Source: Planctomycetota bacterium
Lineage (GTDB): Bacteria > Planctomycetota > Planctomycetia > Planctomycetales > Planctomycetaceae
DNA: 55,970 nucleotides
NCBI GenBank assembly: GCA_030836185.1
Contig: JAURQH010000105.1
Location: 1-55,970, forward strand
Reading direction: 5' to 3'
Position numbers and translations under genes: made by a program. This document shows, in pieces, positions 44,015 to 52,948 of the stretch; within the stretch, counting starts at the first letter, position 1, and every line of letters begins with the position of its first letter. The notes beneath the pieces are model-generated. The model was not told the origin of the DNA, did no database searches, and saw only the letters and a list, made by a program, of their open reading frames with translations.

Positions 44015-45070
44015 ATGGATCAACTTTCTGATTACGATTACAAACTTCCCCAAGAGTTAATTGCCTCGAAGCCGGCCAGGCATCGTGCGGACGCGCGATT
44101 ATTGGTGATTGATCGTAAAAGTGGCACTTGGGAACACAAAAAAGTTAGCGACCTTCCTAGTTACGTTCGTCCGAATGATGCGATGGTCTTGAATAATACT
44201 CGAGTCTTGCCAGCCCGACTGTTAGGAAAAAGATCCAGTACAGGAGGGCAATGGGAGGGATTGTTTCTCAGAGTGAATGAGGATGGAACTTGGGCGATGT
44301 TGGGGAAGACGAAGGGCAAGATTCAGGTTGGCGAAATTGTGGAAATCTATCCTGCTCATGAGCCTGAGTCTTCGGATCGCTTACGCCTTACGTTGACGGC
44401 GAGAGGGTCGGGAGGTGAATGGTCCGCGCAGCCCGAGACTCAAGAATCACATCTGGAATTGTTGCAGAAGTTTGGCACGATGCCTTTGCCCCCCTACATG
44501 CGGAAAAAGCTGGCCACCGATCGGGATTTTCGCCGTTATCAAACAACCTTCGCTGAACGTCCGGGGTCTGTCGCCGCCCCCACAGCGGGATTACATTTCA
44601 CACAAGAGCTCCTCACGCAAATCCAATCTGAGGGAGTGTCTGTTTCCCATGTGACATTACATATCGGGATTGGTACATTCCGTCCGATCTCTGCAGAGTC
44701 GCTGGCTGATCACACAATGCATTCAGAATGGTGTGAACTCTCGGAACAGACTGCTCAACTGCTTGTCGATCAAAAAGCGGCAGGCGGACGAGTGATTGCT
44801 GTTGGCACGACGTCCGTCAGGACATTGGAATCTGCAGCGCGACAGAGTCCTCTCAAACCGTTCATCGGGGAGACCGATTTATTTATCCGTCCACCGTATG
44901 AATTTCAAGCGGTGGACATGTTGATGACCAATTTTCATCTTCCAAAGTCGTCGCTGTTGGTTCTGGTTTCAGCATTCGCAGGACGTGAACTGATTATGGA
45001 AGCCTATCAAGCCGCGATCCAAGAGAAATATCGATTTTATAGTTACGGCGATGCTATGTTGATTCTTTAG
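44015..45070 (+). CDS. queA: S-adenosylmethionine:tRNA ribosyltransferase-isomerase
   Basis: 351 residues from the ATG at 44015; the frame is open 35 codons further but the family begins M-x-L-S-D-Y-D-Y. It converts preQ1 to epoxyqueuosine in tRNA. LPQELIASKPARHRADARLLV, the GSVAAPTAGLHFT block, HIGIGTFRP and TNFHLPKSSLL are diagnostic. No tgt or queG is in the window. The stop is four bases before the next gene. Confidence 0.95.
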   Translation: MDQLSDYDYKLPQELIASKPARHRADARLLVIDRKSGTWEHKKVSDLPSYVRPNDAMVLNNTRVLPARLLGKRSSTGGQWEGLFLRVNEDGTWAMLGKTKGKIQVGEIVEIYPAHEPESSDRLRLTLTARGSGGEWSAQPETQESHLELLQKFGTMPLPPYMRKKLATDRDFRRYQTTFAERPGSVAAPTAGLHFTQELLTQIQSEGVSVSHVTLHIGIGTFRPISAESLADHTMHSEWCELSEQTAQLLVDQKAAGGRVIAVGTTSVRTLESAARQSPLKPFIGETDLFIRPPYEFQAVDMLMTNFHLPKSSLLVLVSAFAGRELIMEAYQAAIQEKYRFYSYGDAMLIL

Positions 45071-45074
45071 TCGA

Positions 45075-45566
45075 ATGGAAAAGCAGATGAGTAATTTTTG
45101 TTTGGCACTTTGTCGGTTTTGTCTTTCGGCTTGGTTGGGGGCGGCTGCATTATTTGTCACCGCGGGAGTCGCAGAAATCAAATCCAACAAATTTGATGCA
45201 GCGACGATTAACGAATTGGTGGTGGCTCGGTTTCCCCATTATTACAACTTTGGTTTCACGTTGGTCGGGATTGCTTGCGTGACATCGTTTTTGTGCCTTA
45301 AGAATTCAGGGTGGAGCAAACGACGTTCAGTGATCACTGGTGCAACATCTTTGCTTGCCTTGATGATCATGCTGGTCGATTATTATCAAATTTTTCTGCC
45401 ACTCATGGAAATGATGAAAGCCGATACTTTGAATGCAGATTTTGAGCCCTATCACAATGCCAGTAAAAATATTAACATGCTGAGCCTCTCGATTCTGTTG
45501 GTGTCGGCTTGGGTTGCCTGTTGGCCCGGTCCGAAGAATAGGCTTGTCGATCCTGGCGAATCCTGA
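45075..45566 (+). CDS. DUF4149-like membrane protein
   Basis: 163 residues with four predicted membrane helices and the FPHYYNFG segment typical of DUF4149/TMEM205-like proteins. Start may be 45075 or 45087. It follows queA by four bases and is probably translated from the same message. Function not known. Confidence 0.65.
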   Translation: MEKQMSNFCLALCRFCLSAWLGAAALFVTAGVAEIKSNKFDAATINELVVARFPHYYNFGFTLVGIACVTSFLCLKNSGWSKRRSVITGATSLLALMIMLVDYYQIFLPLMEMMKADTLNADFEPYHNASKNINMLSLSILLVSAWVACWPGPKNRLVDPGES

Positions 45567-45641
45567 AAACGGCTTGCATCTGCTGCCGATTTTCCGCACT
45601 CTGGCTTTTCTGTATCTGATTTTCTGATAGAGAGGCCCACG

Positions 45642-46907
45642 ATGAAAATGTCTTACGTTCTTCTCATTCTATTTGCGTTCTCAATCAGCGCATCAGCGCA
45701 GGAGAAGACCACCCCGACCGCTCAACCGGATGTCTGGCGGTATTCGCTCATTGACGCCGAGTCGCAGACTCATCTTGAAGAGTTCTCACTTTCGAATCTC
45801 GACTTGCCAGAGACTGGAGATGCGAAGTGGTCGATTACGATGAAAACATTGGCAGGAGGTAAGCAAGATGGGGTCCGCTTCATCTCGGTTGTTCACGAGA
45901 ATCTCAGCTTCTCAGTCATACCAACCCGTGGGTTAAGTATTTATGAAGTGAAATCTGGCGATGTGCGTCTTGGCTGGGATTCCCCCATTAAAGAACATGT
46001 GCATCCACAGTACATCAATCTTGATTCACGTGGAGGGTTGGGTTGGCTCGATGGCTTCAATGAATGGATGGTTCGCTGCGGATTGGAATATGCAGGACAT
46101 CCCGGGCTCGATGAATTCACGACAAATACGGGGGATGCCGGGACCATGGATCTGACGCTGCATGGGAAAGTTGGGAACATTCCTGCTTCAACAGTCGAAG
46201 TGTTGATCGAAAAAAAATCGCCACATCGGATTCACATTCGAGGAGTCGTCCATGAGCGATTGTTCTTTGGTCCCAAGCTGATGCTTGCCACAGATCTCTC
46301 CACTGTGCCGGGAGAAGCTTCGTTACGTGTTCACGATACTGTGACCAATCTGGGGGCCTCCCTTCAGGAAATGCAGTTGATCTATCATGCGAATTATGGT
46401 CGTGGTCTTTTGGAGAAAGGTGCGAAGGTCTTTGCTCCTGTCAATTTGATTTCACCCATGAATGACCATGCTGCGAAGGCCATGACAACATGGGATACTT
46501 ATCAGGAACCAACGCCCGGTTTTGTTGAGGAAGTCTTTTTAATTCACCCGTATGCGAATCCTAAAGGACAGACAGGCGTGCTGCTTCAAAATGCCAACGG
46601 AGATCGAGGCTCCTCGATACATTGGAATGTGAAAGAACTGCCTTATCTGACAATCTGGAAGAACACCGTGGCAGAAGCTGATGGGTATGTCACTGGTCTC
46701 GAACCGGCCACCGGGTTTCCGTACAACCGGAAAGTAGAACGAGAGGCGGGAAGAGTCCCTGTCTTAGAGCCGGGAGCTTCTCGAAGTTTCACATTGGATT
46801 ATCATCTTCATAAAGACGAAGAAAGCGTGAAGCAGGTCCAGCAGCAGATCAAGGCGTATCAAGGAATTCGTCCAACAACAGTCGAAAACAGACCACTCTC
46901 ACAGTGA
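45642..46907 (+). CDS. Exported DUF4432 (aldose-1-epimerase-like) protein
   Basis: 421 residues with a signal peptide ending at SASAQ. The galactose-mutarotase-like beta fold of DUF4432 is indicated by VIPTRGLSIYEVKSGDVRLGWDSP, GLGWLDGFNEWMVRCGLEYAG, HGKVGNIPAS and QLIYHANYGRGLLEKG. Family members are thought to act on sugars, but a reaction has not been established to my knowledge. AGAGG lies about ten bases before the ATG. Export makes a periplasmic carbohydrate role likely. Confidence 0.82.
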   Translation: MKMSYVLLILFAFSISASAQEKTTPTAQPDVWRYSLIDAESQTHLEEFSLSNLDLPETGDAKWSITMKTLAGGKQDGVRFISVVHENLSFSVIPTRGLSIYEVKSGDVRLGWDSPIKEHVHPQYINLDSRGGLGWLDGFNEWMVRCGLEYAGHPGLDEFTTNTGDAGTMDLTLHGKVGNIPASTVEVLIEKKSPHRIHIRGVVHERLFFGPKLMLATDLSTVPGEASLRVHDTVTNLGASLQEMQLIYHANYGRGLLEKGAKVFAPVNLISPMNDHAAKAMTTWDTYQEPTPGFVEEVFLIHPYANPKGQTGVLLQNANGDRGSSIHWNVKELPYLTIWKNTVAEADGYVTGLEPATGFPYNRKVEREAGRVPVLEPGASRSFTLDYHLHKDEESVKQVQQQIKAYQGIRPTTVENRPLSQ

Positions 46908-46957
46908 TGGAAGCCGCGTTGTTCGCAGTTTTTGTTCTCACAACTGCCTGAGACAGT

Positions 46958-48127
46958 TCAGCCCGTGATACCCGCTTCGGTGCGAACCGGAAGATCACGC
47001 CAACGAAACTCCATATCGACGGCAGCTTTGGCAAGCATCATCATCATGTCTTCATCCATCGAGGGGCATGGGAGATGAGGAGCTGCTTCGCGAGTGTTGC
47101 TGGTATCGAATTGGGGGTCGTTTTTCCAATAGGAACTGTAGACCTGCATGTTTTCATAAAACATACGTTCGAATTCGTTCGGATTTTCGACGTGTGTTTC
47201 GGCGCCAACCAGTTGAGTGAAGTCACCTGTGTTGTTGACCGAAGTTAACACATTCATGATCGTTTGGGTGGTCACTGGGTTTTGAGGAGTCAAATGGTAC
47301 GTCTGATTGTGTAATTGTTGTTGGCTCACCGTATAGCTAATGAACGAGGAAACCCAATCGACAGGCACCAGATTTTTATCTTCTGTGCCATCGAGAGTAA
47401 CACGAAATTGTAAATCCTGGTGATCGCCGGGAAGTTGTTTAAGCCCTTTGGAAACCACATAGGCAAGTTGCAACGCGGCGTAAAAGCCATGAAAGGTTGT
47501 CGTGAATCCATTTTCGGAATCACCGACAATAATCGATGGGCGATAGATAGTTTGAGAATCCAGGAACTCTGCGGATCTGATCAGCTTCTCAGCTTCTAGT
47601 TTGCTCCATTCGTAATCGTTGCTGAGCGTTTGCCCTTCGTCGAGTTCATTCTCGTAGATCGTTCCCTGTCGTGCTCCGCAAACATAGGCCGTAGAAACAT
47701 GATGGAAGTTCCGGATTTCTGTGTCACGACAGAACTTCAGCAGATTCTCTGTTCCAGTCAGGTTTGTTTTCCAAGGCTCCGCATCTCTCGGGCCACTCAC
47801 AAAACTCAAACTGGCGGCATTGTGGAGAACAGAGGAGCAATGAGTTTTAACCCATTCTTCTGCTTCGGTCGAAAGTCCAAGTGACTCTTCCGAAAGATCG
47901 CTCTCAATGACATGAGGACGAGGGAGTTGTTGTTTCAGTTGTTGCTCCCAAGATGCGAGCATGTTTTCAACTCGATCAGAGGCAGACTGGCGACGGGTTG
48001 GTCGAACCAAGACTGCCAACGGAATTTCTAACTGAAGCAAATCTTTGAGCAGATACCGTCCTAAGAGTCCGGTGCAGCCGGTCAAAAGAAGGAAATCTGA
48101 GTCGTTGTTAAAAGAATCTGTGCTCAT
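46958..48127 (-). CDS. SDR/thioester-reductase-like NAD(P)-binding protein
   Basis: 389 residues. The extended-SDR Rossmann motif is TGCTGLLGRYL near the N-terminus. LHNAASLSF, the VSTAYVCG strand and the Y-x3-K pair (YEWSK) with IYRPSIIVGDS downstream follow. This set matches the thioester reductase/male-sterility (NAD_binding_4) group, which reduces fatty-acyl or carrier-bound thioesters. No carrier or adenylation domain is attached. Possibly acts in lipid or polyketide metabolism; substrate unknown. Confidence 0.78.
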   Translation of the reverse strand: MSTDSFNNDSDFLLLTGCTGLLGRYLLKDLLQLEIPLAVLVRPTRRQSASDRVENMLASWEQQLKQQLPRPHVIESDLSEESLGLSTEAEEWVKTHCSSVLHNAASLSFVSGPRDAEPWKTNLTGTENLLKFCRDTEIRNFHHVSTAYVCGARQGTIYENELDEGQTLSNDYEWSKLEAEKLIRSAEFLDSQTIYRPSIIVGDSENGFTTTFHGFYAALQLAYVVSKGLKQLPGDHQDLQFRVTLDGTEDKNLVPVDWVSSFISYTVSQQQLHNQTYHLTPQNPVTTQTIMNVLTSVNNTGDFTQLVGAETHVENPNEFERMFYENMQVYSSYWKNDPQFDTSNTREAAPHLPCPSMDEDMMMMLAKAAVDMEFRWRDLPVRTEAGITG

Positions 48128-48215
48128 AATTCAAATACTGGTACTGGTGTGCGGGCAGTAATTGGGGTCGTCGTTCGTAAACGCCGCAGGTGACTATATT
48201 AACGTAGCTTCTTTC

Positions 48216-49451
48216 TCAGGGAATCACAAATTCTGGCGCTTCATAACTTTCCGTCGGTTCGTCTATGTGAGAGGCCGATTTTACCGGTCGGGCTGCTTCA
48301 TATTCTTTCAGCGAATATTCAGGCAATAACTGGTTGATTCGCATTTCAATATTTGTGAGTTGGTCTCCCTGATCGCGTGCCACAAAAGTAATAGCTCGGC
48401 CTTGTGCGTCCGAAGAAAGACGACCGGTTCGCCCCACGCGGTGCAAATAATCATCACAAAATTCTGGGATATCATAGTTAACAATGTGGGAAATTCCACT
48501 GATATCAATGCCTCGACCGACCACATCCGTGGCAATGAGCATTCTGATATCACCTTTTCGGAATTTCTGCATTACGCGGTCCCTCTTGCTCTGAGGGAGG
48601 TCCCCGTGCATCGAGGCGACATTGTTGCCCAGTTTTTTAATAAATTTACCGTACATTTTGTCTGCACCGATTTTTGTTCGCGTGAAGACAATGACCTGTT
48701 GAGGTCGTTCCTGTCTCAGGACATGAACGAGTGCGCCAAACTTGCGGTCGGGATCGGCAGTGAGAAAGTATTGTTCGATTTGTTGTGCGGGTGCATCCCC
48801 TTCAGTGACATCTACTTTTTCAGGAGACTGCATGTACTTGGCGCTGATTTCTTCGATCTCGGGAGCCATTGTGGCTGACAGTAAAAGTGTCTGACGTTTC
48901 TTGGGGCAACGGCGTAAAATCTTCTCGATATCAGGGCGAAAGCCAATGTCCAGCATGCGGTCTGCTTCATCCAGAACCACAACCTTGATCGATTTCAACT
49001 GTAATTCGCGACGATTGATCAAGTCGATGATTCGACCCGGAGTCCCTACGATCAGATGGGGTCCCTTTTTCAGTTGGTTAATCTGTGTGCGAATGGGACG
49101 GCCACCCACCAGGCAAACAGTGTTACATGGTGAATGAATGGAGAGCTTCTCCGCTTCTTTGGAGACCTGTTCGCTGAGTTCTCTGGTTGGTGTGAGGATA
49201 AGTGCTTGTGGGATGTTCTCAGTGAGATCGATCTGTTCAAGAATCGGCATCACAAACGCTGTCGTCTTCCCGGTTCCGGTTCGAGCGAGACCAATTGCAT
49301 CCTTCCCTTGCACTGCAATGGGAATAAAAGCGGCTTGAATGGGGCTTGGTTTCTCAAACTCAGCCGCTTTGATGGCACTGAGAGAAGAGGGATTTAATCC
49401 GAGACTTTCGAAGGTCGAATCTTCATTTTGGACTTCGTCAGATGAACTCAC
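48216..49451 (-). CDS. DEAD-box RNA helicase
   Basis: 411 residues starting with GTG at 49451. Q motif FEKPSPIQ, Walker A ARTGTGKT (56-63), PTRELSEQ, DEADRMLDIGF, SAT, and HRVGRTGR near the C-terminus: all motifs of a DEAD-box helicase are present. The C-terminal extension is short, as in RhlE-like proteins. It unwinds RNA in ribosome assembly or decay; exact paralogue not assigned. Confidence 0.94.
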   Translation of the reverse strand: MSSSDEVQNEDSTFESLGLNPSSLSAIKAAEFEKPSPIQAAFIPIAVQGKDAIGLARTGTGKTTAFVMPILEQIDLTENIPQALILTPTRELSEQVSKEAEKLSIHSPCNTVCLVGGRPIRTQINQLKKGPHLIVGTPGRIIDLINRRELQLKSIKVVVLDEADRMLDIGFRPDIEKILRRCPKKRQTLLLSATMAPEIEEISAKYMQSPEKVDVTEGDAPAQQIEQYFLTADPDRKFGALVHVLRQERPQQVIVFTRTKIGADKMYGKFIKKLGNNVASMHGDLPQSKRDRVMQKFRKGDIRMLIATDVVGRGIDISGISHIVNYDIPEFCDDYLHRVGRTGRLSSDAQGRAITFVARDQGDQLTNIEMRINQLLPEYSLKEYEAARPVKSASHIDEPTESYEAPEFVIP

Positions 49452-49555
49452 AGGCTAGTGTTTTCCCGATTCGATCTTGTTTAATCAGCCAAGATAGCGA
49501 CTCTTAGGCAACAAACAGGCTACCGCTTGTAACATCTTCAGTCAACGCGGGGGAA

Positions 49556-49723
49556 TCATCGATCAGATGTATCGCCAAACGCGGAGAGAATACGATTTCC
49601 CGTGCAACGTGGACAACTGTTTGGAGTATCGTTATCCATGTGATGATATCCACAGCCGAGACAAATCCAGATTGATGATAAGTCGTTAGCAACGCGGTTA
49701 ATATCGCTTAAGTCGCTTTCCAT
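49556..49723 (-). CDS. Small zinc-ribbon protein
   Basis: 55 residues from the ATG at 49723 (72 if the ATG at 49774 is used). Two CxxC pairs, C-L-G-C and C-P-R-C, separated by about 14 residues, form a rubredoxin/rubrerythrin-like zinc ribbon. The ending SAFGD is short and acidic. Function unknown; such proteins are often metal-binding adaptors. Only the cysteine pattern supports it. Confidence 0.5.
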   Translation of the reverse strand: MESDLSDINRVANDLSSIWICLGCGYHHMDNDTPNSCPRCTGNRILSAFGDTSDR

Positions 49724-49774
49724 AGTAGGTTTACCGTCCTTGGTCTGATCCCGATGTGGTTGCGGAAATGCCAT

Positions 49775-50177
49775 GAAATTCCCGTTAAGTCGATTCGAAT
49801 CTTCTGTACATGAGGATTCGATGTCAGCGGATACGGCGAGCGAAAGATTGAATGAGCAATGAAGATGCCAGAAAGAACATATTTAATGGAGTCACTTGGA
49901 AATTCCGTCAATTGCACCAAAAACACTTGAAACCCAGATCAGCACAGACATTGATTGTTCCTGAATATGGCTTGGTGGTCGGAATTAAGTGGGTAAAAGT
50001 CTGTTGTCCACCTTGTCACCCGATAAAATTCTCATAAAATATCGACCAGCAGACAAAAAACTGCGAACGAGACTGTTTTTTGAGCAGTCTGCACTAATCA
50101 CATGCAAAAATATCGATGATACGAGTTTATGTATGTAATGATGGTGCAAGTGACAAGCTCGACAGAGGTTACTTTCA
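49775..50177. other. Intergenic region upstream of ssrA
   Basis: No gene found. It should contain the ssrA promoter; AT-rich DNA with TATGTA-like hexamers occurs around 50125-50140, but no hexamer pair is convincing. Confidence 0.35.
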
Positions 50178-50209
50178 GGGGGCGATCGGCTTCGACTGGA
50201 TGACTGTAA

Positions 50210-50252
<43 letters not shown>

Positions 50253-50270
50253 ACTGATCAAACAACAATT

Positions 50271-50300
50271 GCCAAACCTTCTTTGGCTTTGGCTGCATAA
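50271..50300 (+). other. tmRNA-encoded proteolysis tag AKPSLALAA
   Basis: Resume codon GCC at 50271 followed by AAA CCT TCT TTG GCT TTG GCT GCA and TAA at 50298-50300. The tag ends in ALAA, the common degradation signal read by ClpXP-type proteases. Position directly after PK1 supports the frame. Confidence 0.85.
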
Positions 50301-50460
50301 CATGCAGTCACCGGCTTTCGGAATCCCCGCCTGAGGAGTCCGACAAGCTGGTCACAAAATTAGGCTGGCTTCCATTCACCGCCCGCTACGGTGGAAGCGA
50401 GACACGTTGTGGGCTGGCTGAGTGAGGCTTTGTTTGTTGAGCCAAGCTTAGTGAGATTAA

Positions 50461-51876
50461 TCAATAGACTACACACGTAGAGGCTTCAGCCGAGGCATCA
50501 CAGGACGCGGGTTCGATTCCCGCCGCCTCCAATATGGCACCGCCAATGACTGGCGGTGCCTTTTTTTGTCTCCCGTTGCCAGAAGGTGACTCATCATCAG
50601 TACTTGCGTGATCTTCGTTTTCGCCAGTAGAGTGACATTCACTGCCCTCGGGCGTCTCGGCCTGCCCCTCGCAGACGCGTGATTTGCTGCAAATATGCTG
50701 CGACGAACTGGAAATATGCTGCGACTCTGACTCAGTTGGGCGGCGGGTTTCCAGCCATTTCGGATCGGTGGGCAGGTTCTGAATACCCTTCGCCTGATCC
50801 TCCAATCCGATGTGCGTGTACCGCATCGTCATCTTCACGTCGGCATGTCGAGCCAACTCGCGAGTGACGACTAGTGAAGTACCGTTCCTCAGCAGTCCCG
50901 TGATGTAAGTGTGCCGCCCAGCCGCATGGAAGTCAGCATCGCCATCTTTCGTGCTGAAAGGGATTCCAGCAGCTTCGAGATCTTTACGAATCATCGTGTA
51001 GGCTTTCCTTTTGCCCAGTTTGGGAAAAAGTGGCTCTCCGAGCGGGTATTCTGGCAACCACTGTTTCAGAAGAGAAGCAAGTTGTGGATGAAGTGGAAGG
51101 ACATCTTTTTTGCGATGTTTTGAGTTTTTCGCTTCGAGTGTCAGGGTGGGCGGCTCCGATTCAAGCTGAAAACTCTCCGGAGTCAGGCTGGCAATTTCTC
51201 CTTTTCGAAGTCCTGTCAGGTAGCTGAGGAGGTAAATCCGGGCTCGTTGCTCACCAGAGTAGCATTGGTAACTCTTCGTACTTGTGCGGGCGGCATCGAC
51301 CAACAGTGACATTACCTCCTGCGTCAGAGCTCGTCGCTTTTTCCGGATGTCGACTTCCGTGTTCCTCAGCTCCAAGTCAATCAGGGGATTCCCTGCGAGT
51401 CGACGCGGAACAAGCCAGGCCACGAATTCTTTGACCGCCTGAATGTGGTGATTCACCGTTCGAGGACTCAGATTGCCTCGTTTTTGAATGGAGACGATTG
51501 CCGACTCAACCCGATCTAAAGTGATTTCCGAAGGTGTCGCAATCCCTGCTTCTTCGAGTACAGCCCTGATGCGGGATGAGATCAGCTTCATATACTTCTC
51601 AGTTCGCCCTTTCGAGCGGATTGTTTCGATAAACTCTTCGAGGTGCCTGATCGCACAACGCTTTGCTTGAGTGGCAAGCTCTTCTGATGCCAGATCAATC
51701 AGACCATCACGTCGGAGCTTTGCCTCATGCTCAAGCTTATTGGCAAGTCGAAGGCTTTCCTGCTTGTCGGTGAAACCCTTCTTTTGTCGGCTCCGACCAT
51801 GGGCGTCGATGTACTGGACTGTCCAGAACGCATTCTTCTTACCGTTTTTGTCCTTCCGCTTGAAGACACTAGCCAT
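50461..51876 (-). CDS. Tyrosine recombinase/integrase of the ssrA-linked island
   Basis: 471 residues from the ATG at 51876, with GGAGGG about eight bases upstream. SAM-like N-terminal domain about 65-160. Catalytic domain 185-360: R224 in TGLRKGE, the box-II segment FHAAGRHTY (H317, R321; one residue longer than the usual H-x-x-R), H344 in LARHADV, and nucleophile Y353 in RYTHIG. The last residues are encoded by the ssrA terminator and the ssrA 3' end on the opposite strand, as in tRNA/tmRNA-targeting integrases. It should excise and integrate the island. The start overlaps the excisionase gene by eight bases. Confidence 0.92.
   Translation of the reverse strand: MASVFKRKDKNGKKNAFWTVQYIDAHGRSRQKKGFTDKQESLRLANKLEHEAKLRRDGLIDLASEELATQAKRCAIRHLEEFIETIRSKGRTEKYMKLISSRIRAVLEEAGIATPSEITLDRVESAIVSIQKRGNLSPRTVNHHIQAVKEFVAWLVPRRLAGNPLIDLELRNTEVDIRKKRRALTQEVMSLLVDAARTSTKSYQCYSGEQRARIYLLSYLTGLRKGEIASLTPESFQLESEPPTLTLEAKNSKHRKKDVLPLHPQLASLLKQWLPEYPLGEPLFPKLGKRKAYTMIRKDLEAAGIPFSTKDGDADFHAAGRHTYITGLLRNGTSLVVTRELARHADVKMTMRYTHIGLEDQAKGIQNLPTDPKWLETRRPTESESQHISSSSQHICSKSRVCEGQAETPEGSECHSTGENEDHASTDDESPSGNGRQKKAPPVIGGAILEAAGIEPASCDASAEASTCVVY
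50508..50531 (+). repeat. Putative integration (att) core in the 3' end of ssrA
   Basis: The T-arm and acceptor 3' half of ssrA (around 50508-50531) is a classic tyrosine-recombinase target, and the integrase reads into it on the opposite strand. No second copy was found to 55970, so only the left junction is defined. Confidence 0.55.
50536..50567 (+). terminator. Intrinsic terminator after ssrA
   Basis: GGCACCGCCA (50536-50545) and TGGCGGTGCC (50551-50560) form a perfect 10-bp stem with loop ATGAC, followed by seven T. It terminates ssrA transcription and lies inside the 3' coding end of the antisense integrase gene. Confidence 0.9.
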
Positions 51877-52114
51877 CGTGACGCCCTCCCTCACTCTTAT
51901 GAACCACAGGGGATGGACAGCCATTGCGAATCCATTGTTCGATCTCTTCGAGATTCCATCGGGTCAACTTGCCAATTTTCACTGGCTGTATCACGTCACC
52001 GCGACTCTTGAGGCGGTGAAGCTGGCGGATACTGATCTGCAGCATATCTGCGACTTCTTGGTCCGTTATCAGGGCTACTCGATTGATTGGGGCATCGGGT
52101 TGGTTCTTTTGCAC
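51869..52114 (-). CDS. Excisionase-like helix-turn-helix protein
   Basis: 81 residues. The core LITDQEVADMLQIS...RLKSRGDVIQPVKIGKLTRW is the MerR/excisionase (HTH_17) fold, with the wing residues typical of recombination directionality factors. It overlaps the integrase start, so both are expressed together. It likely biases the integrase toward excision. Confidence 0.8.
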   Translation of the reverse strand: MQKNQPDAPINRVALITDQEVADMLQISIRQLHRLKSRGDVIQPVKIGKLTRWNLEEIEQWIRNGCPSPVVHKSEGGRHDG

Positions 52115-52195
52115 GACTTACTCCCTGCAAATTTCAGCAGTCTTCACCTCTCGTCCCTGATCTCCCTGTGGTGTGAAAACAATCCCCTAATGGAA

Positions 52196-52223
52196 TTGAC
52201 ACACTAGGACCTCATGTTATCAT
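52196..52223 (+). promoter_or_regulatory. Strong sigma-70-type promoter
   Basis: Perfect TTGACA (52196-52201), 16-bp spacer and TATCAT (52218-52223, 5/6). Transcription would start near 52230, inside the adjacent palindrome, and run toward the RHH gene and the reverse transcriptase. Confidence 0.72.
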
Positions 52224-52225
52224 TA

Positions 52226-52264
52226 GTCTCTGGAGACGTCAATACTCCTAGGGACTCCAGAGAC
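52226..52264 (+). promoter_or_regulatory. 10-bp inverted repeat, probable operator
   Basis: GTCTCTGGAG (52226-52235) and CTCCAGAGAC (52255-52264) are perfectly complementary and start three bases after the -10. A repressor bound here would block initiation; the RHH protein encoded 56 bp downstream is the obvious candidate. A smaller TCGCG-AAA-CGCGA hairpin follows at 52291-52303. Confidence 0.6.
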
Positions 52265-52319
52265 CTTTCGGCAACAATTTATCCATGCAGTCGCGAAACG
52301 CGATAGGAATGAACATGCC

Positions 52320-52526
52320 ATGAACAAGAAAGTGCCTAACGACAAGTCCGCCGACAAACCGCCCATGAAACAAATGAAGGTATTCTTAACGACACAGGAA
52401 CATGCCGTTGTTACAGCGGCTGCCAACATGAAGGGCATGCAAGTCGGTGACTATATGAAACAGGCCGTGATCGATCACGCCAAGAAAGATGCAAAGGAAA
52501 TGAACAAGATCATCGACTCACTTTAA
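52320..52526 (+). CDS. Small ribbon-helix-helix-like protein
   Basis: 68 residues. A strand-like KVFLTTQEHAVV is followed by helices AAANMKGMQVGDYMKQAVIDHAKK, matching the RHH (MetJ/Arc) pattern of antitoxins and plasmid regulators. Lys-rich N-terminus. It lies behind a strong promoter with a palindromic operator, so autoregulation is likely. No toxin gene is adjacent; the next recognisable gene is the reverse transcriptase. Confidence 0.62.
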   Translation: MNKKVPNDKSADKPPMKQMKVFLTTQEHAVVTAAANMKGMQVGDYMKQAVIDHAKKDAKEMNKIIDSL

Positions 52527-52545
52527 ATTCCGGAATTTAGAGTGA
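52518..52545. repeat. 28-bp near-perfect palindrome at the RHH gene end
   Basis: Arms of 14 bp with one mismatch and no loop, centred on TTCCGGAA, overlapping the RHH stop codon. A shorter relative lies at 52855-52872 (see that entry). Confidence 0.6.
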
Positions 52546-52598
52546 GGATCATGAGAATAAAAACGAGACAAGCAAGAAGAATGACCACATGAAAATCA

Positions 52599-52736
52599 AT
52601 GAGAACCAAAGTGAAACCGTCTCCGCTAAAGGCCGTAACAAATGCTGTTTCCATTTTGGGACTGGCCAAAGAAGCGGCAGAGTTTGTTGGAGGTTTAATC
52701 ACTTCCCCTTTCCTGTGGAAACATTCAGAACGCTGA
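52599..52736 (+). CDS. Possible 45-residue small protein
   Basis: ATG 52599 to TGA 52736. The sequence begins MRTKVKPSPLKAVTNAV and continues with an amphipathic SILGLAKEAAEFVGGLITSP stretch, which looks more protein-like than the overlapping frames. There is no strong ribosome site. It lies in the cassette between the two TTAAAT-CCGGA palindromes. Function unknown; may be spurious. Confidence 0.3.
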   Translation: MRTKVKPSPLKAVTNAVSILGLAKEAAEFVGGLITSPFLWKHSER

Positions 52737-52854
52737 GAACAAAACGGAAACAGGAAGAGCGAGAGGAGAAATAGCATGAATAAACAACACCACGATTTGA
52801 AAGGAGGATCACGAAGAAGCATTAACAACCAGGAAATTAGCTAAGCCATCTCCC

Positions 52855-52872
52855 TTAAATCCGGATTTTAGA
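52855..52872. repeat. Second palindrome related to the one at 52523-52541
   Basis: TTAAATCCGGATTTTAGA here resembles TTAAATTCCGGAATTTAGA at 52523-52541, so a related palindromic element flanks a segment of about 330 bp. A further partial match, TTTAATTCCGGAT, is at 55545-55557. Confidence 0.5.
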
Positions 52873-52948
52873 TTTTTGGAGATAAAGAAAGAGGTTGTAG
52901 GCAAACAAGTACCAGAGATCTTTAACCATTAACTGAAAAGGAGAAATC

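Noticed and set aside
52523-52828. 101-codon minus-strand frame with hydrophobic stretches
   Set aside because: No ribosome site, runs antisense to the palindromes and the plausible plus-strand small ORF, and has low-complexity composition.
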